Below are positions 1 to 12,000 of a DNA stretch of 64,000 nt, in pieces. The notes under the pieces were generated by a model, which saw only the letters and a list, made by a program, of their open reading frames with translations, did no database searches and was not told the origin of the DNA. Source of the DNA: Pleodorina starrii (Eukaryota > Chlorophyta > Chlorophyceae > Chlamydomonadales > Volvocaceae); the NCBI GenBank assembly GCA_030267565.1, contig BRXU01000023.1, positions 558,001 through 622,000 of the forward strand, in the 5' to 3' direction. Made by a program: the position numbers and the translations under genes. Positions within the stretch are counted from its first letter, which is position 1, and each line of letters begins with the position of its first letter.

Positions 1-3000
1 CCAATCCCCTATCCCCCGACCCACCGAGCCCACAAAACCCTAAAACGCCCTCGCCCTCCCCCCCCCGGACACCCCCCCCTCGCCCCCCCCCCTCACCGCA
101 GTGCACCAGCAGCATTGCGTGCATGTGGCGCAGCGCCAGCGCAATCTCCAGCAGCGTTGCGTAGATGGCCTGTTGACGGAGATTTTGCGGGGATTTGAGA
201 TCAGGATCGGGATCAAGATTAAAACCCGAGTCACCCCCCCCTCTCCCCTTTCCGCCTTCCTCCCCCACCTTCTCTCCCTCCCTCCCCCCCCCCCCAGCGC
301 CCTCCCTCCCTCCCTTCTCTCCCTCCCTTACTCCCCCCCGGCGCCCTCCCTCTCTCCCTCCCCCTCCTCACCGGCATGCAGGGCTGCAGCGCCCCGTACC
401 CCCCCGGCACTCGCTGCCTGAAGCGCCCCGCCGCCACCGCATCCGCCAGACTGCCCGCGTCGCAGTACTCCATCGCTATCACCACGGTAGGATCACCCAC
501 TGGGACGAGGGAGGGAGGGGGAGCAGGCGGGAAGCAGAGGGGGGCAGCAGAGGGGGCGGAGGTAGAAGTTTAGATGTGGGGCAAGTGGAGCAGTCCGCAC
601 AGAGGGAGGGGAGATGTGGACGGAAAGGACAAGGGAGTGTCTGGGGGCGCCCTCCGGGTGGCCAGAACCGGTGGTGGGGCGCGGGAAGGCGAGGGTGTGC
701 GCTCCAGCAGCCCGTGGCACCCCGGTCCGCGGTGGTAGCCCGCTCCAACCCCCACCCTCGCGGAGGCCCCTCCGGCTCCCTTACCACCTCCACTATCCAC
801 TCCCCGCGTCCCTCCGCTGCGTCCCCCCGCTGCGGTAATCGTTTCCTCACACCCCGCGCACGTGCCCCAGTCCCCCACCCACCCCCGCTCTGGCCCTCCC
901 TCCCAGAGCCGCATGCCAGCCTCCCAGCTCGCTTAATGGGCCGCTTCCTCCTCCCCCCGCCCCGCCCCCCAACCCTCCTTTCCCCCCGCGGCCCTCCACT
1001 CACGTTCCTCCGTGGCCGGAGTCCTGGGAAGCACTCGGGTGGTGGTGGCGTTGGGTCCCTCACCACCACCACCACCACCACCACCACCACCACCACCACC
1101 ACCACCGGGGGGGTTGGGCTGTGTGGCCAGGATGACGTCAGTGAAGGCACTGAGGACCTGGGGACAGGGGGGAGGAGGGAGGGGGAGGGGCAGCCCGGGA
1201 GGGGGAAGCGGGAAGCGTGAGGGGGAGGGGCAGGCCGGGAGTGAGGGGTCAGGTCCGGTCGGGTCACGTCGCGTTGGGTCTGGGGACTCCTACCGGTGCG
1301 TGTGAAACCAGCCGCAATCTGTTCACCGCGCACACTTCGCCCCCGCGGCTCTCTGCAGCCCCCCCCCGCCAAACACTCAGCAACCCACCCACCCCAGCCC
1401 CCCCGCACACCTCCTTCCCGCCCCACCCCACCCCACCTCCTTCCCGCCCCAACCCCCCCCCTCACCTGCACAATGTGTGGGTGGCTGATTGTGGTCATGA
1501 CCGCCAGCTCAAACGCCTCCCGCATGGTGGCTGCCTCGCTGCGACCGCTGGCACCCCGCTCGCACAGAACCTGGGGGGCGGGGAGAGGGGTTGGGGGGCG
1601 GGACGCGGGGGTGGGGGGGGTGGGGGTGAGGGGGAGGAATTGTGTGTGTATGTGTGTGTGTATGTGTGTGTGTATGCGTGTGTGTATGCGTGTGTGTTAC
1701 TGTGCGTGAGACTGTGGAGGTTTAAGGGTGTGTGTGGAGGGAATCGTGTGCGTGCTGAGAGAATCGTGCAGCGGGAATCGTGCGGAGGGAATCGCGGAAC
1801 TGTACGGCACCGTAAGATACGGCACCGCACCCCATCGTGCCGTACCGTACTGCATGCAGCTCACCTTGACCGCCACCTCTATTCCGTTGAATATGCCGCG
1901 GAAGACGGTGCCGAAGCCGCCCGAGCCCAGAGGCTCTAGAATGGTCAGCCCAGACAGCTCATCGGCGCTGGGGCAGAGGCAGGCGGGCGGGGGCGGGGAA
2001 TAAAGAGAATTTCGCAGCGGAGAAGGAGACGGCGTTGGCGAACGGACCCAGAGCCCAGAGCCCAGCAATACTTACCGTTCCCCGCGGGGGCGGAGGCGGG
2101 GGACGGACAGGCAGGCAGGCAGGCAGGCAGGCAGCTAGGCAGGCGGGCTCCACATCAAAATGGGCTTAAGAGCACTTGTGGCCCCCGGACAAGCACCAAT
2201 AGCCCCCGGACCCTGCCCTGGCGACCCGATGATGCCCCCATACCGGTACCCTGCCGCCTGCCAAACGCAGAGGCGAGGCGAGCGGGCCCGACCCGACCAG
2301 GGGCAAACCCACACACCCACCCGCAGCGCTGGCGCTGGCGCTCCCCCCAACCCCCAACCCTCGGCGCCCCGGTCCCCTGCCCTCCGCCTCCCCGGCCTTT
2401 ACCCGGCCTTCTGCCCGTTTCCGGTGTCTCTCCCTCCCTCCCTCCCTCCCCCTCTATCCCTCCGCCCCCTCCCCCCCTCCCCTCCCCTCCCTCACCCACC
2501 ACGTCACGTCCTTGTTGTGCAGTCGGGCCAACACCTGCTCCGCCTGGAGACTGCGGAGCTTGTCCTGGGGGGGTGGGGGTGGGGGGTGGGGGTGGGGGTG
2601 GGGGTGGGGGTGGGGGTGGGGGTGGGGGTGGGGGTGGGGGTGGGGGTGGGAGGGGCCTTCAACCCGCGCCACTGCCCCCCTGCGCCACTGCCCCGTGCCA
2701 CTACCCCGTGCTACGCGACTGCTCCTCGCCCCTGCTGCTCCTCCTCGATGCTCCTCCTCGATGCTACTGTTCCTCCTTGCCGCCCCTGCTCCTCCTCGCC
2801 ACTGCTGCTACCCCCGCCCGCTTCCGCCCTCACCTGTAGGTTCGCCATGAGCGGAGCGACCTTGCCCGTGTCCTGCAGTCGTACACACACACGTACAGCA
2901 CGAACCACGCAGCGATCAGGCAGCCACGTTTCAAGGTAGGGAGATGTGGGCCGGAGCCACACCTCTACGGGTCACTCCACTCGCCCCCCCCCGGACCCCG

Positions 3001-6000
3001 CCCCTTTCCCAAGGTATACAAAAACCCTAAAACCCTTGACCAGAGGAGCTCGCCACGCCACAGCCCCACCTGCACCCCCGGGTCAGCCATGATGTTGAAA
3101 GACGTGTTCCTCCGCACGCTCCGCCGCAGCCGCTCAACCATCGGCGACGGCACCTTGGAACAAGACAGCGCCGCCGACCCACCACCCGGCCCGCCGCCGC
3201 CGCCGCCACCCGCCGCCGCCGCGGCAGCGGCGGAGCCGCCTGCGGCAGCCGCCGCCGCCGCTCCTGCGAAGCCATTGGGAATGCGCGCCGGCGGCTCTGG
3301 AAAAGGCGAGGCGGCGGCGGCGGCGGCCGTGGAAGCGGAGCCGCCGGGGACACCACCCGCCGCCGTCGCAACGGTCGTCAGTCTGGACAGCCCGACGCAG
3401 CCGACGCGCGGCGGCTGCGGCGGCGGCGGCGGCGGCTGCGCCGGCGCCAAGCCGCCGCCGGCGCTGCAGCGCCGGAAAAACTCATGCGGTGGCGCTGCGC
3501 CGACGCCGACGCCGCCGGCGGCGGCGGCGGCCGCAGCGCCGTAGTACTGCCTTCCCGGCGACAGCGGAGAAGGGATGGGCGAGTACGGCCGCGGCTGGGC
3601 CAGCCGCGCCGTGGCGGCGGGCCGCCATGCCCCCGCACCGCCGCCGCCGCCGCCGCTGCCGTCGCCTTGGCCCGGGCCGCCGTGGAGACTGGTGGGTCCG
3701 CAGGGGGGTCCGCCTCCCGCCCCCGCCCCCGAGTAGAGGTGCCAGGCCTGCGAGGGGAGGGTGTAGCAGTAGGGAGGGGTAAGGAGGTAGAAAAACACAC
3801 ACACACATACACGCACACTCAATGCAAGTGGAGGGCGCGTGGGGAGAGTGCGCAATGCGGATACCCTGTCAAATATGTGTGTTTGGTAGGCATCGGTGGA
3901 AGGAGGGAGGTGAGGTGAGGTGCTTGTCCCTTGACCTCGCAGCCCGGCAGTTGCAGATGGAAATCAGGAGGCAGTGAACAGCGAGGTGGTGCGAGGTGGG
4001 AGGTGGGAGGTGCGAGGTAATGGAACCCTGAAAAGCGAGGTCGAGCACAGGGGGCTCACCGGGGAGGAGGCCAACCGGGCAGCCGGCGGTGGGTTTACGG
4101 TATAGCGCGTGGGGCCCAAAGCGAGGGGCCGTAGCCGACGATGACGCCACCGGCGACAAGGCAAGGCAAGGCAAGGCAAGACAAGCCAAGCCAATCCAAT
4201 CCACGCAACGAGAAACGTACGGTGCCGTACACGCCTCGCAGCGCCAACCGTCAACCGTCAACCGTGCCATACCTGCATCGACAGCTCGATGTCCATGTTG
4301 TGGTTGCTGGCGTTGGTGCTGCCGCTGCCGCAACCCGCCGCCGTCGTCGTCGTCGTCGTCGTCGCGGAGGCGGCCGCCGCCGCGGCGGCGGCGGCGCGGC
4401 TGGCGGCGCCGGAGGCGGAGGCGCCGTAGCCGCCCCCAACGCTGGCGGCCGCCGCCCGATAGCCCGTCAGCAGCCGCGAGTGCGCGGGCGGCTCCAACTG
4501 GGACGTCAATGCCGTACCGCCGCACGTCGACAGATTTGCGCTGGCGGCGGAGATGACGGAGGGGCTGCGGTGCAGGTTGTGCGCCGCCGCCCCGGCCGCA
4601 CGCGGCAGCGGTAGCGTCGCCGCCGGCCGCAGAGGTGGCGGGTCCGGAGGGGCCGGGGCCGGAGGGACGGGAAGCGAGCGGGGCAGGTCGGCCCCCGCCC
4701 CGGCGTGCAGCGGTGGCGGCTGCCGTGTACGCTCCAGGGGCGGCTGCGGCGGCGCGCACGGCGGCGACGGCGGGCAGCCGGCGGCAAAGGGGTTTAGGGG
4801 AGGGTGCGGTGGCTGCGACCGTCGCGGCAGCGGCGACGGCAGCGACGGCGGCGGCATCGCAAAGCTCCTATGGCCGGTGGCGGCGGCGCCGCCGCCGCCG
4901 AAACCAAGCAGCTGCGCCTGCTCGCTGTCTGCCTCCGTCTCCGCCGCCGACTGCGCCGACCCCGGAACCGCCGCCGTTGGTGACGTCTGCGACGGCGTCA
5001 GGACCGGCTCCAGGGGAATCTGCAAAACGCCCGACGGCGCCGCTGGCGTCCCGGGTCCGCCGCCGGCGGCGGCGGCTCGTGCCACCCCCGCCGCCGGACC
5101 CTTCGCCGCCGGCGCGCCAGCCGCGGCGCTGCCGGCGCCGTTGGCAGCGTCGGCGGCGGGCGTGTGCGGCGGCGTCACGCGCCCGGAGCCTCCGTCCCGC
5201 TCGGCATCGCCGTCGCCGAGCGCCGCCGCTGCCGCCGTCGCCGCCGGGGGGACACCGCCGCTGCCGCCGGCCCCCAACGACGACAACGACTCGTTCAGCG
5301 GCGGCGGCGGCGGCGACGCGAGGGCGGCCGCCGTCGCCGCGATGGTGGGTCCAAGTGCGCCGCTGGTGCTTCGCGAGACGATCGCGGTTCCGGAGCTGAA
5401 GGCGCTGTCGACGCAGTGCACGCCGCCGCGCGACTCGGCACTCGGGAGGAAGCCGCCGTCGGGGGGGCGACCTTTGGGTGGTTGGGTGTTGGTTGGGTGG
5501 TTGTTGGTTGAGTGGTTAGTTCGTTGGCTGGGCGGGTGGTTGGGTGGGTGCCAACCCGCGCAACTCTCGTCAAGCCCCGTCGGGTGCGCCGCTCGAGGCC
5601 CGCCCTCTTCCCATCCCTTCCCCATCCCGCCTCTGTCCACGTCGCACACGCGACATCCGCGCAAGCGAAGGCGCAGCTGCTCCACAACATTCATCCCCCG
5701 CTGATGCAGTGATGCGGCAGGCTCGCTTCGCCGGGGCCGCCTCGGTAACGCTCGGCGGCGGGCTCTCTCCTTTTTGGGAGGCCGACCTGTGCAGATGCGA
5801 CATGCAACCTCCAACAACCAACCAACCAACGGGTTCCCAACCGCATGGCTGATTGCTGCGACCCGTACCAGTACCGCATTTCGCCCTCTACACCACCAAA
5901 ACCACCGCCCATATTCCACCTCCGCCTCTGGGATATCGTTTGTATCGCTCCGAAACCGCCACCGGCCGGCGCACCTGCCATGGAGCACCCGCGCAGCGCC

Positions 6001-9000
6001 GCCGCCGCCGCCACGCCCTCCGAAACGGCCCTCTGAAGCAGCGGCGCCGCCGCGCTACCCGCCGCCGCCGCCGCCGACGCGCCGGCCGCCGCCGCCGCCG
6101 AGGCGGGCGGCGAGCCTTGCTGCGCGCCGCTGGCCGTCGGGCCCCGCCACGAATAGTTGAACAGCTGCCGGGCTGCCGCCGCCGCCGCCGGCTGTGGCGG
6201 CTGGCGCTGCTGCAGCGGCGGGCTGCAAACGGGCGACAGCAGCGGCGCCCGCTGCCGCGGCTGTGGCTGCGGCCGCTGCGGCAGCTGGTGCAGCGGCCGC
6301 GGCGCGTGTTGCTGCTGGTAAGGCGAGTGGGGTTGCTGGTATTGGTGTGAGTGGGGCCACAAGGAGGCTTTCCGCGCCGCGGCCGCCGCCGCCGCCGCCG
6401 GGCCCTGCGACGCCACGGCCGCCGCCGGCGCGGCCTGCCAGGACAGCTGCTGATGATGCCGCGGCGAGCTGATCACGTAGGGCGACAGCGGCGATGGAGG
6501 CGGCACCAACGACAGCTGTGGCCTGCTCGCCCTGTCGTACGGTGCGTCGGCGGCGGTGAAGCTGCCGCCACCGCCGGCCGCTGCCGCCGGGAGCACCCCG
6601 CTGCACCGCCCCTTCGTCGGGCCGCCGCCACCGCCGCCGCCGCCGCCGCCGGGCTCCGACGCGCAGGCGGCGGCGGCGGCCCTGGCGGCCGCTTTCGCCG
6701 TCGCAGCCCTCCGCAGCAAACCGAAGGCGCGGCTGTTGGAAATCGAGCTCGACGCCGTGTCGCCGCCGCCGTCGGCGCTGGGGAACGCGCGGCTGCTCGC
6801 CGCACTCGCATCCTGAAGCGCCACACTACCCGCCGTCCGCGACCGACGCAGCGGCGGCGGCGCGGCGGCGCCGCCGCCGCCGCCGCCGGCGACCCCCACG
6901 TTGCCGCCGCTACCCGCCGTCCGGCGTCCCGACTGCGTCGACCCGTCATCGGCCCGCGAGCGCCAAGCCCCCGCCTTCACGCTGGCCACCTCCTCCTGCG
7001 CCGCCGCTCCCGGCTCCTGCAGCTGCTGCGACGACGGCTGCCGCCGCGATTGCCGCGTCGCGGTGGCGGAGGCGGCAGCGGCGACGCCGGTGAGGATGCG
7101 CAGGGGGCTTGGCGGCGCCGTCAGCGGCGGCGGCACCGCCTGCTGCGCCTGCAGCAGCTGCTGGAAGTGCAGCTGCTGCTGTTGCTGGTTGTACGGCGCC
7201 GCAGACGAGCGACGGCTGCGCTGCTCGTCCGCTGCCGCCTGGATGGCCTGTGGCCGATCAGAACAGATCAGAACAGATCAGACCAGATCAGGTCAGACCC
7301 GATCAGATCAAATCATGTGGGTCAGACCAGATAAGATCAGATCAGTAACAGGTAAGATCAGATCAGCAACGGGGGGCAGGGACTATGCGGCGAAGAAAGG
7401 AACAGCGCGCCCCCAGGCCCCCAGCCGGATGTACGGCACGGGATGGTAGTACGGTGTCGTACCTGCGGGTCCAGTACCTCCCCCAGCAGGTACCGCCACT
7501 CGTCTGCCAGCTCGCTGTCCCCAGAGGTCAGTCGCTCGTGGAGCAGTGGGCCCAGCAGTGCACCGAACGCGTGCACCTGGGGGCGGGGGCGGGGCGGAAG
7601 GGGGGTACGCAGAATCCGTGAAGAATTGGGGGGGTTCGAGCTGTGGTGCAGGACCGTCCGATAAGAGGCAAGACTGGCTGACTGGCTCACCTACCGGTAT
7701 GCTGAACGGAGGCCGGAAGCGGGGAGGCAGAGCCACGGGACCGCCCGAGCCCCGCAGCCCCCGAGCCCCGCAGCACTCAACCGCTGCTGGTACGTACTTC
7801 GCCGCTACGTTTCGCCCTTCTCAGCCCGCCCGCCCGCCCGCCGACCAACACCCGCGCGCGGCCCCTTACCCCTTACCCGCCCGCCCACCTGCCCCTTACC
7901 TTTGATATGAGGGCGTTGAGCAGGCTGGCCGGCAGCGGCGCCCCGTATGTGAGGTAGATGCCCAGCAGCGGCAGACCGGCATAGCTGACGGTGGTGACGG
8001 CGATGCTGTTGGTGGGCTGCGCGGGGCCGCCGCGGCCGCTGGGAGCCAGGAACACGTCGCGGCTCTTGTTGCGGCCGTCCTGCCGGGGGGTGGGGGTGAG
8101 GGGTGAGGGGCGAGGGTGGGGGGACGGGCAGGGACAGCCAGGGAACCAGCGCATCCTCCCTCGCACTCGTACTCGCACCCTCACTCACACCCTCACTCGC
8201 GCCCTCACTCGTACTCGCACCCTCACTCACACCCTCACTCGCGCCCTCACTCGCCTAGCGCGCTCACTCGCACTCCCGCCCTCGCGCGCTCACCTGCATA
8301 TAGATCGCCACATCGGAGATGTACATGCCGGTTCCCACCGCCAGCGCCTCAGCCAGGACCGTCCCACGGGTCAGCATCGCGTGGCCCTGGACCTGGCCCA
8401 GACCGCGGCAGCCGCTCTGCACGCAGCGCGCGGGGGGGCGGGGGGAGGGCGGGGGCGGGCTGGCAGGTGTGCGAGGGGTCATACAATTGAGTACCGTGAC
8501 AATGGCGCTGTCTGGACCGGGGGCGGGCGGGGTTTGAAGAGGGGGCGGGGGGTGGGGGAGGGGAGGCTTGCCGCCCAGCGCAGCGCATGCCGGCGCTGCG
8601 AGGCGCGAGAAAGCGGTACCGAGAAGGGGGAGAAGGGGGAAGGGGGATGATGACGATGATGATTGGCCAGAACAGGGACGAATGGACGCGCGAGACGGAG
8701 GCGGAGGCGGCGGAGAGGGAGAGAGAGGAGGTGGCAATGCGGAGATTGGGGGGCCGCGGCAGAAGGGGCAGGCTTCAGAGGTGTTGTGTGGCTGGCCAGT
8801 CTTAAGGACAGGGATATCGCCCACAGCCCTATCAATACCCCGACGACGCATTCCCCCCACTCGATATGCGGTCCCCTTCTGGAGCGACTTCGCCACAAGG
8901 AACGTGGAAAGGAAAGCCACGGCGCGGCTGCCGTACCGGTGCATTTGGATCCTCGCCCGCCATCGCCAGCGCGCGGCCGTACAGCCCGCTACTGATCGCG

Positions 9001-12000
9001 CCGATACGCGTCTGTACGACCGCCGACCCCGTGGAGTTGGGGACCGGTAGGAGGGCGCTCTGCAGGGACATAAGGCCCGACGCCGACGCGGATGCCACCA
9101 CCCCGCCGGGCTCCTGCGTGCCCGCCGCCGCCGCCTCCAAGCTCGCCCCCGTGTCCTCCAACAACAAGCCCCTCGCCGTCACGGCGGCGATGTTGGCGGC
9201 GGCGGCGGCGGCGACGCTGAGCATACCGTCGTCACTGGCGGCGGAGGGCAGGCTCGCCAACTGTGCGGCGCAGCGCGCCGTACGCCCCAATCTAGCGTCC
9301 GCCGCCGCCGCCGCTGCCGCCGCCGGCGCGCCATGGCCCTTCCCGCCGCCGCCGCCGCCAGCCGCGGCGCCGCCCGCGTTGGACGCAAACCACGGCCAGA
9401 GGTCGCCGGCCGTCGACATCATTGTCGTGCCAGACAGTCGGCCGCCGCCGTACCCGCCGGTGCTGATGTTGTCGTGCAGGTGATGTACGACACGCGAGGC
9501 GGCATCATCGGCGCCGTCACTGGCGGCGGCGGCGGCGGCCAAGGCCGGCTGCGCGAACGCCGACGAGATGGTCGCCGCCGCCGCCGCGGCGGCGCCGCGC
9601 GGCCCCAGCAGTCCCGCGCCGCCGCCGCCCGCCGCCGCCACGCCCGCTTGCAGCAACTGCTCCGTATCCAATATCGACGACGGGTCGCGAGTCACAGAGG
9701 ACTGCGAGTAAAGCGGAAGCACGCCGCCGCCGCAGGCGGCGGCGGCGGCGGCAGCCGCCGCCGCATGCGAGCCGCGCGCCGTCAGCCCCAGCCCCGCCGC
9801 CGTCATGCCCGAGGCCGACGCCACGGGCGAGCGCATGCGGCGTTGGTCCGGCGTGAAGGCGCCGCTGGGAGGCCCGCCAGCGCCGCCGCCGCCGACGGTG
9901 GCCGTGGCCGTCAGGAGGTTGTAAACGGTGGAGTGGCGGGAGATGGCGGTAGAGAGGACGCCCACCGGTGTGGTGGAGCCGCCGGCGCCGGCGACGCCGG
10001 TGGCGAGGTTGCTGGCGGCGGCGGCGGCGGCGGCCGCGGCGGTGGCGCCCTCATCCAGGAAGAGCGCCAGGGCGGCGGCGTCGCCGCGGATGAGCGCGAC
10101 GCGCACCCCAGGCGTGATGTGGCTGCGCATGCAGCAGAACAGCCCCACGTGGCGCGCCAGGCCCCGCACGAGACCGTCCACGTCCGCAGCCGAAGCCACC
10201 GCCTCCAGCGCGCCCATCAGGCAGAGCACCTCGTTGTCCTGCGGGGAAGAGCGGGAGCCGGGGTCGGGGTCGGGGCCAGGGGGGCGGGACGGGGGGCCGA
10301 GGAGCGGCTGCCTTGCGAGGTGCTTGTTTGGGAGGGAGGACGCTGGAGTGCGGGAGTCGGAGGGAGGGCGGGCGGGCAAGGGAAGGCGCCGCCTACCCGT
10401 AAGCAGACCTTAGCACCTTGCTCCCCTCCTGCCCAGGTCTTGCCCAGGTCTTGACGCTCAACTCTCAGTAGCGCCCCGGCGAAGCGCTCCCCGACTCCCC
10501 TTTCCCTCTCCTCCCATCCCCTCAACAACGTCCCCAGTGACTCTTTCTTATATAAAGGAGCATATCACTCCCCCCCTCTCCTCCTGTCTCCGTAATGTCC
10601 CACCGCCGGTGGCCCTCACCCTCAGCAGCGCCCCTATGAATGCCGCCACCACGCACAGCTCCGCAGTCGCCCGGCAACGCCTCGAGGTGGGCACTGCGCC
10701 CGTCATGTCCTCGGGGGGCGTGCAGTTGTCCACCACCTGCACGTGGAGGGATCGGGTGGGTCGGGTGGATCGGGTGGGTCGGGTGACTGGGTGACTGGGC
10801 AAGGAGATTGGGTGTTTGGATTGGGTGATTGGGTTGCACGATTGGATGCTTGAAGCACGAGACTGACCGAATGATTGATTGGAATGAGGTGCATGTTGGG
10901 TCGGGTGGACTGGGAGACGGACTGCACGGCAACTTCCACGCCGGGCCGCGATGGGGCCCGGAGGAGGCGGGCCAGCCACGCCGACATCCGCCCACCGCAC
11001 CACATTCGCCCACCGCATCACACCACCGCATCACACTCACACCACCGCACCGAACGGGGGCGCTGTCCTTTTCTCCTAGCACCGCACCACCACATCACCA
11101 AACTTGCAGCGCACCGCGCCTGAGGCAGGGCACCCCACTGCGCACCGCACCTCACACAGGACACAGCGAACCGTGTACCGCACCACATCGCACCGCACCG
11201 CACTGCACACGAGCGCGCCGCGCCGCACCGCACACGCGCTGCTGCTGCTGCCCGCGCATCACCTGCAGCGCGCCGATGACCACATCGCCCCGCAGCAGCG
11301 GCACCGCCACAAAGTCCGTCATGCCGCCCAGCACCCGCATCGCCTGCCAGTCGGCCGGCAACGCCGCCGCGGCCGCCGCCGCCGCCCCCGCCGCCGGGGG
11401 GGCGCCATGGCAGTACTGCTGGTTGTGCTGGCATTGATATAGGTGCTGGTTGTGCTGGTTGTTGTGCTGGCGGTGGTGGTCGTGGTGGTGGTGGTGATCG
11501 TGCTGGTGCGGATGGACCTGGCCCCCGCAAGTCGGGCTCGCAGCGGTGAGGCCCGCCGGCGGTGAGTCCACAGGCATCGGCGCCGAGTAGGAGAGCAGCG
11601 GCGCCGCCGCCGCCGCCGCCACCGGCGGAGGCGCAGGGCCGCTTGCCGTGGCTGGCGCCGCCGCGCCGTTCCATACGCTGCCCTGCTGCGGCTCCTGCAA
11701 GGCGACACGAGGCAGCCGAATTAGGTGCACCAAAGATGAAAGTACAGCGGAGAAATGGGTGTGTGGGGACGGCGCGGAGACGGAGGCGAGCGGCTGCGCA
11801 CCGACGCCCGCCCCTGGCGCCACGCCCGCGACTGTCGCCCCCAACGCGCCCCCCTCCCTCTCAAGCGTATCCAGTACACCTCCCCTCCTCAACCTCGTAA
11901 CCTCGTCCTCACCCCCGTCAGGTACAGCCGCTGCAGCGCCGTTGGCTTGTGGCCCGGCGTCGCCACGGCGGGCAGCGGCATGCCCAGTCGGATAGCCCCG

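Noticed and set aside
4553..5704. 383-codon plus-strand ORF
   Set aside because: It is antisense to a low-complexity exon of the minus-strand GAF kinase. GC-rich Ala/Gly/Pro coding keeps the opposite strand open.
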